NCBI GenBank assembly: GCA_964607025.1
Contig: CAZSIL010000002.1
Coordinates: 34,686 to 98,685 of the forward strand
DNA: 64,000 nt
DNA from: SIG565 sp964607025
GTDB lineage: Bacteria > Bacillota > Clostridia > Oscillospirales > Acutalibacteraceae
Direction of reading: 5' to 3'
The translations under genes were made by a program, and so were the position numbers. Below the pieces are notes generated by a model, which saw only the letters and a list, made by a program, of their open reading frames with translations, made no database searches and was not told the origin of the DNA. This document shows, piece after piece, positions 8,521 to 17,050 of this stretch. Position 1 is the stretch's first letter; each line of letters opens with the position of its first letter.

Positions 8521-9369
8521 TTAAACGGTAATCTCTTCTTTTTCGGGTTGTTTTTCTATAGATATAATTTTTTTCTTTTTAAAAAGCTTCGCAATAAGCA
8601 TTGAGAACAGTAGCATTATATAAGCCGCTAGTGAAAACGCGACTATATAAATTATTAAGCACAAGGGGAAGGGCACTACCGCTTGTACAAGCGAATAAAC
8701 AGGTAAGGACGGTTCACAATGGGGGCTTATAAAGAACATATTAAATGTTTCGTTTTCGAGAAGTCCCGAAAAGTAAGCAATTTCGTTCATAATAGCCGCA
8801 GCACCAACAAGACAGGCAAAAACGGGAACGGCTTTAAGGATGGTTTTGTGTTCGCGCTTTACATATCCCGTGCCGAGCAAGAAGATGCCTATTGTTATCA
8901 TAGAGCCGTGACAGATGGACGTCTGAATATTAATACCAATTGTGCCGATATAAATATCTACAGGGTAGAACATAACACAAAGACCTGCGAACAAGGCAAA
9001 GGTTGCGAGATAAGCACACAGCGAATCGTGCAGTTTGGTCTTTTTCGTTAGTCCTGCCAGTAGACCTATATACATAGGTGTTGAGCAAAACTGAAAGGGA
9101 AAGGCATACCATTGATAGTCGTAAGTTATACCGTCGGTATAAGAAAAACTATAATTGATTTGCTTATAAATTTCCAGAACTATAACAACTATTGATACTG
9201 TAAGTAATAGTTTGCGCACAAAGGCAGCATCGGGATTTGGCTTTAATTTACATAAAACAATTCCTGCGATAATAGAAACGATAAAAAAAGAAAGATGGAA
9301 GATGCCGTACATTTCGGGTTTTACCATATCGGCATCGAGAAACTCCAAAACTTTTGCTAAAAAATCCAT
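8521..9369 (-). CDS. YwaF/TP0381-type integral membrane protein (TIGR02206-like)
   Basis: A 282-residue protein with about seven transmembrane helices and a basic cytoplasmic C-terminus. 'YQWYAFPFQFCSTPMYIGLLAG', 'MFYPVDIYIGTIGINIQTSICHG' and 'NFMFISPHC' style segments correspond to the conserved core of the YwaF/TMEM164-like family. The family has no agreed function in bacteria; a eukaryotic relative acts in lipid acyl exchange. The start at 9369 has AGGGGGG 6 bases before it and removes 24 poorly supported residues of the longer frame. The gene lies 71 bases downstream of the TetR gene in the same direction. Confidence 0.75.
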   Translation of the reverse strand: MDFLAKVLEFLDADMVKPEMYGIFHLSFFIVSIIAGIVLCKLKPNPDAAFVRKLLLTVSIVVIVLEIYKQINYSFSYTDGITYDYQWYAFPFQFCSTPMYIGLLAGLTKKTKLHDSLCAYLATFALFAGLCVMFYPVDIYIGTIGINIQTSICHGSMITIGIFLLGTGYVKREHKTILKAVPVFACLVGAAAIMNEIAYFSGLLENETFNMFFISPHCEPSLPVYSLVQAVVPFPLCLIIYIVAFSLAAYIMLLFSMLIAKLFKKKKIISIEKQPEKEEITV

Positions 9370-9440
9370 AAAAATCCCCCCTACAAACAGTATAAAACAA
9401 TAGTAAACTTTTTTCAACGGCAATTTATTTACAAACCACA

Positions 9441-9956
9441 CTACCTTCCTTTATATTCCTGCTTGATTATTTCGGACATTTCTTCGGGGGTTTCGGCGCA
9501 ACCGCCATCAAGCCACATTTTTATAATTGCATTAAGTCCGCTTCTAAAAAATTCAATATGGTATTTTATGTGGTGTCCGCCAAAATCCTTTTCGGCACGA
9601 GAGGTGTCATATATCATTACCTTGTGTTTTTCATCGTAACCGAGTTTAAAATAGGTTTTATAAAAAAGTTGGTTTTCTTTTATGTGCCTAAACATTTTTA
9701 AAGCGCCGTTTTTTTCGCGCTCCGAAACATTTTCAAAATTAGCGGAAAAATCCCGCTCTAACTTTTCACGCAATTTATCAGCAAGGTCATAAATATCTAA
9801 AAAGTTAGCATAAAACGTACTGCGGTTGAGATTTGTGATTTTGCATATATCAGAAACACTGATGCCTTTAAGTTCGTTTTCTTGCAATAACTGTACAAAT
9901 GCCTTTTCTATTTTTTCAACCGATTCCCTGCGCCGCTTGTTGTTTGGCGTATTCAT
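9441..9956 (-). CDS. TetR/AcrR family transcriptional regulator
   Basis: A 171-residue repressor with an N-terminal helix-turn-helix at residues 31-51 (ISVSDICKITNLNRSTFYANF), typical of TetR proteins, and a C-terminal helical ligand domain of the type often found in clostridial TetR regulators (YKTYFKLGYDE, FRSGLNAIIKMWLDGGC). It faces a divergent small membrane-protein operon across 120 bases that contain inverted repeats, so those genes are its likely target. Such regulators commonly control efflux or membrane-stress genes, but the ligand cannot be told. Confidence 0.9.
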   Translation of the reverse strand: MNTPNNKRRRESVEKIEKAFVQLLQENELKGISVSDICKITNLNRSTFYANFLDIYDLADKLREKLERDFSANFENVSEREKNGALKMFRHIKENQLFYKTYFKLGYDEKHKVMIYDTSRAEKDFGGHHIKYHIEFFRSGLNAIIKMWLDGGCAETPEEMSEIIKQEYKGR

Positions 9957-10041
9957 AAAATTCCCCCTTTATTCCAACATTTGTTGCGAAATTGATGATT
10001 GTTTTCTTGCGACTTCGATATTATACTATAATTGCATTAAA

Positions 10042-10058
10042 AAAACAACTGTTGTTTT
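10042..10058. promoter_or_regulatory. Probable TetR operator
   Basis: AAAACAA-CTG-TTGTTTT, a perfect 7-3-7 inverted repeat 19 bases before the start of the 122-residue membrane protein. A second, shorter repeat CAACA-TT-TGTTG is at 9975-9986, close to the TetR start. Two related CAACA/TTGTT palindromes between divergent genes fit TetR autoregulation. Confidence 0.5.
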
Positions 10059-10076
10059 ATTGAAAGGAGCATTTTT

Positions 10077-10445
10077 ATGAAAAAAAGTAGTTTTATAGCA
10101 TTGGTTTTAGGTACTGTAAGCGGTGTTTTGTTTTCGCTCGGTATGTGTATGGCGCTGCTGCCCGAATGGAATGCATTTTTAGAGGGCGTGATTTTCGGTG
10201 CGTCAGGATTGGTACTTGGCATTATCACATTGCTTATATGGTGCCGTATGGAAAACAAGAAATTGCCTAAAATGAACGCAAAAACATTTTGGAAGGTAGC
10301 ATTTGCCGTTTTAGGCGTTCTGGTTTTGGGTTTTGGTATGTGCTTGTGTCTTGTGTGGGGAAAAATAGTTTTCGGAACCCTCGTGGGACTTTTAGGCATC
10401 GTAATGCTTATATCCCTTATACCGATAATTAAAGGCATTAAATGA
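10077..10445 (+). CDS. Four-helix membrane protein, TetR-linked
   Basis: A 122-residue hydrophobic protein with four predicted membrane segments (about 5-27, 35-57, 72-92 and 97-118) and a short basic loop 'CRMENKKLPKMNAKTFWK' between the pairs. GAAAGGAG precedes the ATG. I do not recognise a named family. It is transcribed away from the TetR gene and is followed after 7 bases by another membrane-protein reading frame, so the three likely form one regulated module that may respond to membrane or drug stress (inference from context only). Confidence 0.6.
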   Translation: MKKSSFIALVLGTVSGVLFSLGMCMALLPEWNAFLEGVIFGASGLVLGIITLLIWCRMENKKLPKMNAKTFWKVAFAVLGVLVLGFGMCLCLVWGKIVFGTLVGLLGIVMLISLIPIIKGIK

Positions 10446-10452
10446 AATAGTT

Positions 10453-10923
10453 GTGATAACTATGGCGCTGTATGCGTTTACAAAAATCACACTGTCGATA
10501 ATAAATCTCATAAAATCAAGGAATAACAACAGCGCTGTTATTAAAACACTGCGCAACATTTCTTTTGCTGATGCGTTGGCTTCTATTTATTCCTTACAGC
10601 GCACGATGGTAGCGTCATTTCCGGGGTTAAATGAAGGGGAAATTAAAATATTTAATATCTTAACGGGCAGTGCCGTTTGCTTATCGGTGTTGTTACTCGG
10701 TATAAACCTTATAGGAGGGAGGAAAACACAGTTGGCTAAATCAAAAATAGTGAAGGCAAGTGAAAAAATTGCCGAAACAGTTGTAGACGGATACAAAAAA
10801 ATAGAAAAAGGTGTAGTGGACGGCTACACAAAAATTGAAGATAAATTCGTAGATGCTTATTTAACAAAGGACGGTGAAACCGCCCAAGAGGCAAAAGCGA
10901 GATTGAAAAAAGAGAATAAATAA
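10453..10923 (+). CDS. Membrane protein fragment fused in frame to a short amphipathic tail protein
   Basis: The 156-residue frame has two unlike parts. Residues 1-95 hold about three hydrophobic helices and look like the C-terminal half of a larger membrane protein; the start (GTG 10453 or ATG 10462) has no ribosome site, suggesting N-terminal loss or coupling to the preceding stop. From codon 94 on the chain is soluble, with a duplicated 'VVDGYKKIEKGV' / 'VVDGYTKIEDKFV' motif and an acidic-basic tail 'TAQEAKARLKKENK'. An in-frame TTG at 10732 is preceded by GGAGGGAGG, so the tail may also be made alone as a 63-residue protein. I recognise the tail as a common clostridial small protein of unknown role. 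Confidence 0.55.
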   Translation: MITMALYAFTKITLSIINLIKSRNNNSAVIKTLRNISFADALASIYSLQRTMVASFPGLNEGEIKIFNILTGSAVCLSVLLLGINLIGGRKTQLAKSKIVKASEKIAETVVDGYKKIEKGVVDGYTKIEDKFVDAYLTKDGETAQEAKARLKKENK

Positions 10924-10969
10924 ATAGAAACCGTGTATATGCAATTTTTTTGCAATACACGGTTTCTAT
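10924..10969. terminator. Bidirectional terminator
   Basis: ATAGAAACCGTGTAT...TTGCAATACACGGTTTCTAT forms a long near-perfect stem beginning at the stop codon of the small membrane operon; T-rich or A-rich flanks on both sides let it serve the convergent gene at 10993 too. Confidence 0.85.
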
Positions 10970-10992
10970 ATTTTATCTTTTGTGCAACTGAA

Positions 10993-13011
10993 TCAGGTGC
11001 CACTGAACAACTCTTTCAAATCAAGGTCTGCCATAAAGGGTATTGCGTAAGACATTGTCAGGTGGAATAGGGAAGTGTTCCACTTGGTTTCCTTGCCCCA
11101 TCCTTCAAACGTGGTGGTACCGTCTTCACGGATGGTGCGAAGCCAAGCACCGTCATCAAGCAGACTCTTCTTTATAAGTTCGTAGCGGTCATTTTTCACA
11201 AAGCCCATCAAAACGGGAAATGTGCAGAAAAGCGAGAGCGAACTTATCTTGTTTTTTTCGAATTCTTCTAAGAATTTTTCCTTAAATTCGCTATCATTAC
11301 AAAGACCGAAAGCATAAACAAAACTATTGCCTACAAGACTTATGTGATCGGTATTTTCACCGTCCCTGAATAATTTTTTCTCGGGTACATAGAAGGTGGT
11401 AAGATAAGCTGAAAGCAGCGGTGCTTCATCGCGGTATTTCGGAAGGCCTAAAATATCGGCAATGTTATTTGCTGTTCGCACCGCCGCAATGTAGTAAGAA
11501 TTTATGGAAATATGAGCGGGTTTGCAAATCTGCCCTTCGCGGATATCTACATCATAATCATGCCTGAAATTTCTCGGCCACTCTACAACACACCACTTGT
11601 CAAGATTTCTTAAAAGGGAATCGGTTTCGTAATTGCGGCGATAGGCATCAAGCAAAGCTTTGACCTTTTCATAATTTTGCAAAAGATACTCTCTGTCGTT
11701 TGTGTAATTATAGTGCCACAAAACAAGGAAGACCAGAATCATTGGGAATTCCGCAATCTCTTGCATAAAGGAGCAGTACATACAGGTCATAAGGGTGTCG
11801 GTTATAAAGGTTGTGGAAAAAGCGGCGTCTATGAGTTTGCGCACCATAGAATCATCGCCTGTCAGAATCATATTGGTAAGCGCGGTATAGCAGCCGTCTC
11901 CAAGATAAAATCCCTTTTCTCGCTCCATACAGTCTTGGATAACTTCCTGTACGCCGTATTTTTGTGAATTAACGCAAAGATTCCAGATTTTTTTAATATC
12001 TTCGTTTTCAAAAAATTCGGGTTTAAGCGCTGCCTTTAATGTGAAGGGATAATGGCGGATAAGGAAATAAGCTTCCGTTATTTCGGTGCCTTCTGGAAAT
12101 ACAAGTTCGGCATAGCGGAAAGATTTGTAATCGAACCAGTCAAGCACACTTTCACCTTCGGCTAAAATCCAATCTTCTTCATAGGTACAGTTTGCCCTCA
12201 TTTCATAACGTAAAGTTCCGTCATCATTTAACTCTTGCGCACATCTTATGGTGACAACATCTCCCTTTTCACCTTTTGCTTTGACACAAAGATACCCAAC
12301 GTAAGTAGAGCCGAAATCATAAGAGATACGGTTGCCGTTAATTTCGGTTTTAACGGGTAAAACCTTTTCAAATTCCAACATTTTGCCGGTTTGCTCCACC
12401 AACGAATAATCGGGATTTATACGCAGTTTAGAGTTTTTCCAATATTTGTCATCAAAGTTAAAATCGGAAAAACCCACTTCTGCCGCATTGGAATCGTATG
12501 TTTCGAGAAACTGTGTGTCGTAACCGCAGATGCCCGTTTCGGTATAAGCTGAGTGCGGCATGGTTTTAAAACTCTCATCACTTTTAACTATGGTTTCACC
12601 ATCAACAACTAAATCGAGAATCAAGCCGTGGCGGTTGTCGCCACTTTGCCATACGCGGTTAATAAGGCCATGATAAATTGTGTGAACCGCAATCAGATTT
12701 TCGCCCTTTTTAAGAAATGGGGCGACGTCAATAACGTTATAATTGTAGTCAAAATGATAACACGGCGAAGGACCCTGTGCTACAAACTGTCCGTTTATGT
12801 AAAGTTTGTAGTAATCATCAGCCGTAATATAAATTTTTGCATCCGCACTTTCCATATCACAGCAGAATTTTTTTCGGAACAAAATATGGCGGTTTCTGTG
12901 TTTTTCACAAGGCAGGTCTACTTCTTCGAGCTCTCTGTGAAAAACGTTTCTCGGCTCTAACGCACAAAATTCATCATCGGTTATCCATTTTCCTTTAAAT
13001 ATATGATCCAT
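10993..13011 (-). CDS. Alpha-L-rhamnosidase-like glycoside hydrolase (GH78-type)
   Basis: A 672-residue protein without a signal peptide, so probably cytoplasmic. An N-terminal beta-sandwich (about 55-160) with 'ADDYYKLYINGQFVAQGPSP' and 'HTIYHGLINRVWQ' matches the rhamnosidase-type carbohydrate-binding domain; a second beta domain spans about 225-330; an (alpha/alpha)6 barrel follows, with 'CMEREKGFYLGDGCYTA' near 365 occupying the place of the conserved GH78 acid block (usually DCPQRDE-R). The altered acid block means the substrate may differ from rhamnose. It heads no obvious operon, but an SGNH esterase and a serine hydrolase follow upstream on the same strand, consistent with removal of decorations from plant glycans. 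Confidence 0.75.
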   Translation of the reverse strand: MDHIFKGKWITDDEFCALEPRNVFHRELEEVDLPCEKHRNRHILFRKKFCCDMESADAKIYITADDYYKLYINGQFVAQGPSPCYHFDYNYNVIDVAPFLKKGENLIAVHTIYHGLINRVWQSGDNRHGLILDLVVDGETIVKSDESFKTMPHSAYTETGICGYDTQFLETYDSNAAEVGFSDFNFDDKYWKNSKLRINPDYSLVEQTGKMLEFEKVLPVKTEINGNRISYDFGSTYVGYLCVKAKGEKGDVVTIRCAQELNDDGTLRYEMRANCTYEEDWILAEGESVLDWFDYKSFRYAELVFPEGTEITEAYFLIRHYPFTLKAALKPEFFENEDIKKIWNLCVNSQKYGVQEVIQDCMEREKGFYLGDGCYTALTNMILTGDDSMVRKLIDAAFSTTFITDTLMTCMYCSFMQEIAEFPMILVFLVLWHYNYTNDREYLLQNYEKVKALLDAYRRNYETDSLLRNLDKWCVVEWPRNFRHDYDVDIREGQICKPAHISINSYYIAAVRTANNIADILGLPKYRDEAPLLSAYLTTFYVPEKKLFRDGENTDHISLVGNSFVYAFGLCNDSEFKEKFLEEFEKNKISSLSLFCTFPVLMGFVKNDRYELIKKSLLDDGAWLRTIREDGTTTFEGWGKETKWNTSLFHLTMSYAIPFMADLDLKELFSGT

Positions 13012-13047
13012 ATTATCAGACTCGCTTTCATACAGTTTCCTAGTATT

Positions 13048-13665
13048 TTAGAAGCCCACAGGGGTATCGGTATGCAGCTCTTCATTGTAAGTTATTTCTT
13101 CGGTTATATTAAGTTCGCGGAGAATACAGGAGATAACTGCATTTGATAGGGCTTCGGTACCCATAGGAGTATAATAATGAACATCGTCAGACAATGCTTC
13201 ATCAGGCAGTTTTTCAGAAACGGCATATAAATCGTTTACTAAAAAACCGTGTTTTTTTACAATCTCAATAGCCGCCGCGTTGTATTTTCTGATGTCTTCA
13301 TTACGGCGGTAAGAAAGCCCTTCGGTTACGCGGGTGGATGTCGCAAAAATAACCTTGGCATCGGGAAACAGCTTTTTGATACGTACACAAATACGGTCGA
13401 TATAATAAGCATATACGTCAATAGGTGTGTGTGTGTCCTCTTCATATTGCCGTAATGTGTCCCAATGTCCTGCGTTCCAATGAATAATGTCGTATTTGCC
13501 GTCTTTCGCTAAATATTGGTATTCATTTAAATAACGCAAAACATATGACGCAAAGCGGCAGTTTTCATCGGGAAAATAAACTTCCACCTTTCCTTCCAAT
13601 GATTTTTGCACAGTTTTATCGTATCCAACGCGAATGGAATCTCCAATTAATAGAACCTTTTTCAT
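13048..13665 (-). CDS. SGNH/GDSL-type hydrolase
   Basis: A 205-residue cytosolic esterase-like protein. Block I 'LIGDSIRVGYD' holds the nucleophile S10; 'HWNAGHWD' near 84-91 supplies block III with the oxyanion Asn; 'SDDVHYYTPMGTE' near 165-178 carries the catalytic Asp-x-x-His pair. These are the elements of acetylxylan-esterase-like SGNH hydrolases acting on carbohydrate esters. GAGGAG lies before the ATG. It sits 35 bases before the serine hydrolase and 36 bases after the rhamnosidase-like gene, in one leftward gene cluster. Confidence 0.85.
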   Translation of the reverse strand: MKKVLLIGDSIRVGYDKTVQKSLEGKVEVYFPDENCRFASYVLRYLNEYQYLAKDGKYDIIHWNAGHWDTLRQYEEDTHTPIDVYAYYIDRICVRIKKLFPDAKVIFATSTRVTEGLSYRRNEDIRKYNAAAIEIVKKHGFLVNDLYAVSEKLPDEALSDDVHYYTPMGTEALSNAVISCILRELNITEEITYNEELHTDTPVGF

Positions 13666-13700
13666 AAAATGATATCTCCTCTTATTTTTCGTTATAAAAA

Positions 13701-14738
13701 TTATTTAGCATATCCTTTATCCATCTCGAAAGGAGTGTAGTCCTTTGATGGCTCTCCATAAAAGGCGGAATAAATCATCTCGGCGATTTCCAGTCTTGCA
13801 TTTCCAAAGCCGCTGTTAGACAGGAAAATAATATCAAAATCATCCTCGGGCAACTGTATGTGTAAGGTGCGGAAGCCCTCGTGTCCGCCATTATGTGTAA
13901 TGCGTCGTTTTCCGTGCCAATTTTCTATGTAACAGCCCATTCCGTAACCATCTGGAAGATAAGGCGTTAAAATGGCTTCCCAGGTTTCCTTTGATAACAA
14001 GAGTTGATTTTTAATTGCTTTGTTAAGACAATAAATATCATCTACGGTAGCCACGATATCACCGGCACCAAGTAGCCAATTATGGCTTTTGTCCTTTTCG
14101 CAAAGCTTACCGTTTAACAACTCGTAACCTTTTACGCGATTGGGAATAAAAAGTGTTTCGTTATCTACTACTGCGTGTTTCATTCCAAGCGGAACAAACA
14201 CTTCTTTTTCCATATACTGCGGATAATTTTCGCCCGAAACGTTTTCTATAATTAAGGCACATAAAATGAAATTTATATTTTCATATATCGTATTTGTTCC
14301 CGGTGCAAAGTACAAGGGATATTTTGTTAATAATTTCAAGTGTTCTCTTGTGTATTTTGCATATCCCGGTGCGTGTTTTTTGGCAAAATCCTTGTTTTGC
14401 TCAAAATCGGGCAGACCGCTTGTGTGATGGAGTAGATGGCGGACTGTTACTCTATCATCAAGCCCTTGTGCTTCAGGAATGTATCTTGAAGGGTGGCTAT
14501 CCAGGTCAACAAGCCCTTTTTCCATTAATTTTAATAATCCGATAGCACAAAAAGGTTTTGATAAGGAATACAAGGTAAACATAGAATTACTTGTGAAGGG
14601 AAGTTGATTTTCTATATCGGCAAAACCGATATTTTGTTCGAATTTAATCTCTCCGCCAACAGTCACGCGAATGCATCCGGAAATATGATTGGTATCGCAA
14701 TATTTTTCAATTTGTTCTTGTAGTTTTTTGTAATACAA
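13701..14738 (-). CDS. Class C beta-lactamase-like serine hydrolase
   Basis: A 345-residue protein with the three beta-lactamase/DD-peptidase fold motifs: SxxK at S58-K61 (SLSK), YxN in 'YENINF' near 150, and an HxG variant 'HNGGHEG' in place of KTG near 280. No signal peptide is visible, so it probably acts in the cytoplasm as an esterase or peptidase rather than as a true beta-lactamase. The start is TTG at 14738, preceded by GGAGGGTG at the right distance. It is the first gene of a leftward cluster with the SGNH hydrolase and the rhamnosidase-like enzyme. Confidence 0.85.
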   Translation of the reverse strand: MYYKKLQEQIEKYCDTNHISGCIRVTVGGEIKFEQNIGFADIENQLPFTSNSMFTLYSLSKPFCAIGLLKLMEKGLVDLDSHPSRYIPEAQGLDDRVTVRHLLHHTSGLPDFEQNKDFAKKHAPGYAKYTREHLKLLTKYPLYFAPGTNTIYENINFILCALIIENVSGENYPQYMEKEVFVPLGMKHAVVDNETLFIPNRVKGYELLNGKLCEKDKSHNWLLGAGDIVATVDDIYCLNKAIKNQLLLSKETWEAILTPYLPDGYGMGCYIENWHGKRRITHNGGHEGFRTLHIQLPEDDFDIIFLSNSGFGNARLEIAEMIYSAFYGEPSKDYTPFEMDKGYAK

Positions 14739-14830
14739 TTAAACACCCTCCATTGAAAGAAGTATATATTAATAAAATAATAATACGATAAGAAACGTTT
14801 ATTTGTCAACAAAATATCAAAATAAGATGC

Positions 14831-14874
14831 GAAGCGCACATTTTTCATTCTTCATGCACCGTAAGGTGCGCTTC
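14831..14874. repeat. Intergenic inverted repeat (GAAGCGCAC / GTGCGCTTC)
   Basis: Nine-base arms enclosing an inner palindrome GCACC-GTAA-GGTGC. The composition (cattcttcat) resembles the dispersed non-coding repeats seen also at 15922 and 50250. No gene is visible in 14739-14951. Confidence 0.5.
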
Positions 14875-14890
14875 ATTGCAACCAAAACGA

Positions 14891-14925
14891 AAACAGCCAC
14901 CGTAAAGGTGACTGTTTCCTTTTTT
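14891..14925 (-). terminator. Terminator of the gene at 14952
   Basis: AAACAG(C/T)CACC-GTAA/TTTAC-GGTG(A/G)CTGTTT stem; on the minus strand it is followed by TTTTCGTTTT. It lies 27 bases past the stop codon. Confidence 0.65.
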
Positions 14926-14951
14926 GGCACGTCGCACCGAAATGGATGACA

Positions 14952-15773
14952 TTATTTTAAGTTTAAGAGGTATTGTTCTGCCATTTTTGAAAAAACTGTT
15001 TTTCCACAATTTTCTTTTACTGACATAAAACGATAGATAGCTTCCTCGTTATCCGCCATAATATATGCTGCAACACCTTTTAAGTAATGAATATATCCTT
15101 GGGTTGCTTTTGAGTTATTCCAAACTTCGATGTCACGGAAAACGCCGATTTTTTCTTTATCCTTGTCTGCTATAGCAATCAACAAATTCATGGTTTTCAG
15201 AATTTTCTCATACACGTCTTTTGCTTTTTGATTAATTTTTTTCATATTATACAAGGAAGTTTCATACTGCTTAACGGTCAACTTCAAAGAATCAAAGTCG
15301 CCCAAGAAAAATTCGCAACGCGCTTTATTAAAAAGGCCTATAATTATCATTGAGGGTTTGTTGCTGGCAATCATTTTGTTTGCATAAGTAAGCGCCGCTT
15401 CAAAGTTTCCCATATAGATAAAATCAACCGCAAAAATATAGTCTTTATTCTTTTGCTTATTAAGAACAGCGTTGAGTGTTATGTGTTTTTCGGGATTACA
15501 CTCTATATCCATTGATGTCGTCAAAGGCGTTGAAACAACTGCATATGCAATGAGTTCGCAAAAGAAAATCAATAATAAGAGCAAAACCGTGATAACTGGG
15601 TTTATACCCTTGTAATCAATGACAGTTTTATCTAGGAAACCTATGTATATAGGAGAACACGCTGTAATTGTTATCAATACAGCAATAATTGTTAATACAA
15701 TTACAACTTTTCTTTTGCGTTGAATTTTTTTAATTAAATCATTATATTCGTTTGATTTGATAATTCGATTCAT
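14952..15773 (-). CDS. Membrane protein with helical-repeat cytoplasmic domain
   Basis: A 273-residue protein. Two transmembrane segments (about 23-44 and 60-83) are followed by a soluble C-terminal region of paired helices (about 110-270), for example 'AVDFIYMGNFEAALTYANKMI' and 'HYLKGVAAYIMADNEEAIYRF', which look like degenerate TPR-type units. I do not recognise a named family. AAGGAG precedes the ATG by 7 bases. It is a single-gene unit with its own promoter (15899-15927) and terminator. Confidence 0.65.
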   Translation of the reverse strand: MNRIIKSNEYNDLIKKIQRKRKVVIVLTIIAVLITITACSPIYIGFLDKTVIDYKGINPVITVLLLLLIFFCELIAYAVVSTPLTTSMDIECNPEKHITLNAVLNKQKNKDYIFAVDFIYMGNFEAALTYANKMIASNKPSMIIIGLFNKARCEFFLGDFDSLKLTVKQYETSLYNMKKINQKAKDVYEKILKTMNLLIAIADKDKEKIGVFRDIEVWNNSKATQGYIHYLKGVAAYIMADNEEAIYRFMSVKENCGKTVFSKMAEQYLLNLK

Positions 15774-15898
15774 GTTGTACTCCTTTTGTTCTATGAAAAG
15801 TTTTTCAAAAGTTCAGATTTATATTTCAGCGTTTTGTTTAGCGGTGTTGATGGAAAAAATCAAATGACTTTTCTTCATAGTTCTCAGCTTATAAAGCT

Positions 15899-15927
15899 AT
15901 TATACTTGATAAAAGTAAAAAATGCAA
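15899..15927 (-). promoter_or_regulatory. Promoter of the gene at 15773
   Basis: Minus strand TTGCAT, 17-base spacer, TATAAT. The -35 hexamer falls on the edge of the repeat at 15922, so the repeat may have supplied it. It implies a leader of about 120 bases. Confidence 0.6.
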
Positions 15928-16037
15928 GGCGAAGCCTTGCAAAGTACTTCACTATTCACTATTACTTATTACTTCCCAAAATCCTCCAAACAAAAGCGTA
16001 GAGAATAGTGAAAAGTGAAGAGTGAAAAGTGAAAAAG
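15922..16037. repeat. Dispersed non-coding repeat element
   Basis: Starts with the palindrome GCAAGGC-GAA-GCCTTGC, continues with ACTTCACTATTCACTATTAC and ends with the reverse sense AATAGTGAAAAGTGAAGAG, so the two ends can pair over about 30 bases. No reading frame. This looks like a miniature, possibly once-mobile, intergenic element. Confidence 0.55.
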
Positions 16038-16038
16038 T

Positions 16039-16071
16039 AAAACCTTCCCGAACTTCGTCCGAGAAGGTTTT
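16039..16071 (-). terminator. Terminator of the initiator tRNA gene
   Basis: Minus strand AAACCTTCTCGGAC-GAA-GTTCGGGAAGGTTTT directly after the encoded CCA end; the stem includes G-T pairs and is followed by T residues. Confidence 0.75.
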
Positions 16072-16148
<77 letters not shown>

Positions 16149-16231
16149 ATATTTAGGCACTTATCTTAGTGCCCAATTATTATACAATATATATTATGAT
16201 TTTGCAAGTGTTTTTTATGTTATTTTTAAAA

Positions 16232-17050
16232 TTATTTTTTTAGTGTCTTTCCTATGAGGGCAAAAACGACAAAAATAAACAGGTTAACTATAACGATACT
16301 CGACCCGGGTGACGTATTTAAAACAAGTGACAATATAAGTCCTGCCAAAAATCCCGTAACCGATACGGCTACCGACACCAGCATCACCGATTTATAACTT
16401 TTGCATACACGTGTGGCTGTTGACACAGGGAAGATAATCAGCGCAGAAATAAGCAATGCTCCCATAAGGCGCATACCGATAACCACCGTAACGGCGGTAA
16501 GGCAGGCGAGAAGTGTATTATAACGCTTGGTTTTAATGCCTGTTGCCGATGCAAAATCTTCATCGAACGTAACCGAAAAAATCTTATTATAAAAGCAAAA
16601 GTATAAAAGCAAAACCGCAAGTGCTATACAAACGGTTATTATCATATCGGTAGTATTTACGGTATAAATACTGCCGAACATATAACTGTTTATATCGATA
16701 TTTACTCCGCCTGAAAGTTTTATGGCGGTATAACCGATAGCCAGAGCGCTGCTGGAGAGTAGGGCCGTTGCGGCATCCCCCTTTATTTTACCGCTGTTTT
16801 TAAGTCGCAAAAGTAAAAATGCCGCTATGATAACCGTCGGTATAGAAAAGTAAACAGGGGAAAAACCTACCGCCAACGCTACAGCAGAAGCGCCAAAGCC
16901 GATGTGAGAGAGTCCGTCACCTATCATAGAAAAGCGCTTTAACACTAAACTTACGCCGAGAAGCGCTGCGCACACCGAAATGAGAAGTCCCACAATCAGC
17001 GCATTTATCACAAAATCGTATTTAAAAAACGAAAAAACATACTCAATCAT
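16232..17050 (-). CDS. znuB: Zinc ABC transporter permease
   Basis: A 272-residue membrane protein of the ABC-3 family with eight to nine helices. 'LVLKRFSMIGDGLSHIGFGA' near 36-55 and 'GMRLMGALLISALIIFPVSTA' near 190-210 are family signatures. It forms the channel of a high-affinity Zn2+ (or Mn2+) importer. Its start overlaps the ATPase gene by 8 bases, and it is the last gene of the regulator-binding protein-ATPase-permease operon; no strong terminator is visible before the tRNA. Confidence 0.93.
   Translation of the reverse strand: MIEYVFSFFKYDFVINALIVGLLISVCAALLGVSLVLKRFSMIGDGLSHIGFGASAVALAVGFSPVYFSIPTVIIAAFLLLRLKNSGKIKGDAATALLSSSALAIGYTAIKLSGGVNIDINSYMFGSIYTVNTTDMIITVCIALAVLLLYFCFYNKIFSVTFDEDFASATGIKTKRYNTLLACLTAVTVVIGMRLMGALLISALIIFPVSTATRVCKSYKSVMLVSVAVSVTGFLAGLILSLVLNTSPGSSIVIVNLFIFVVFALIGKTLKK

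Noticed and set aside
13701..14738. Antibiotic-resistance beta-lactamase
   Set aside because: It lacks a signal peptide, has HxG in place of KTG, and clusters with carbohydrate hydrolases; an esterase or peptidase role is more likely.
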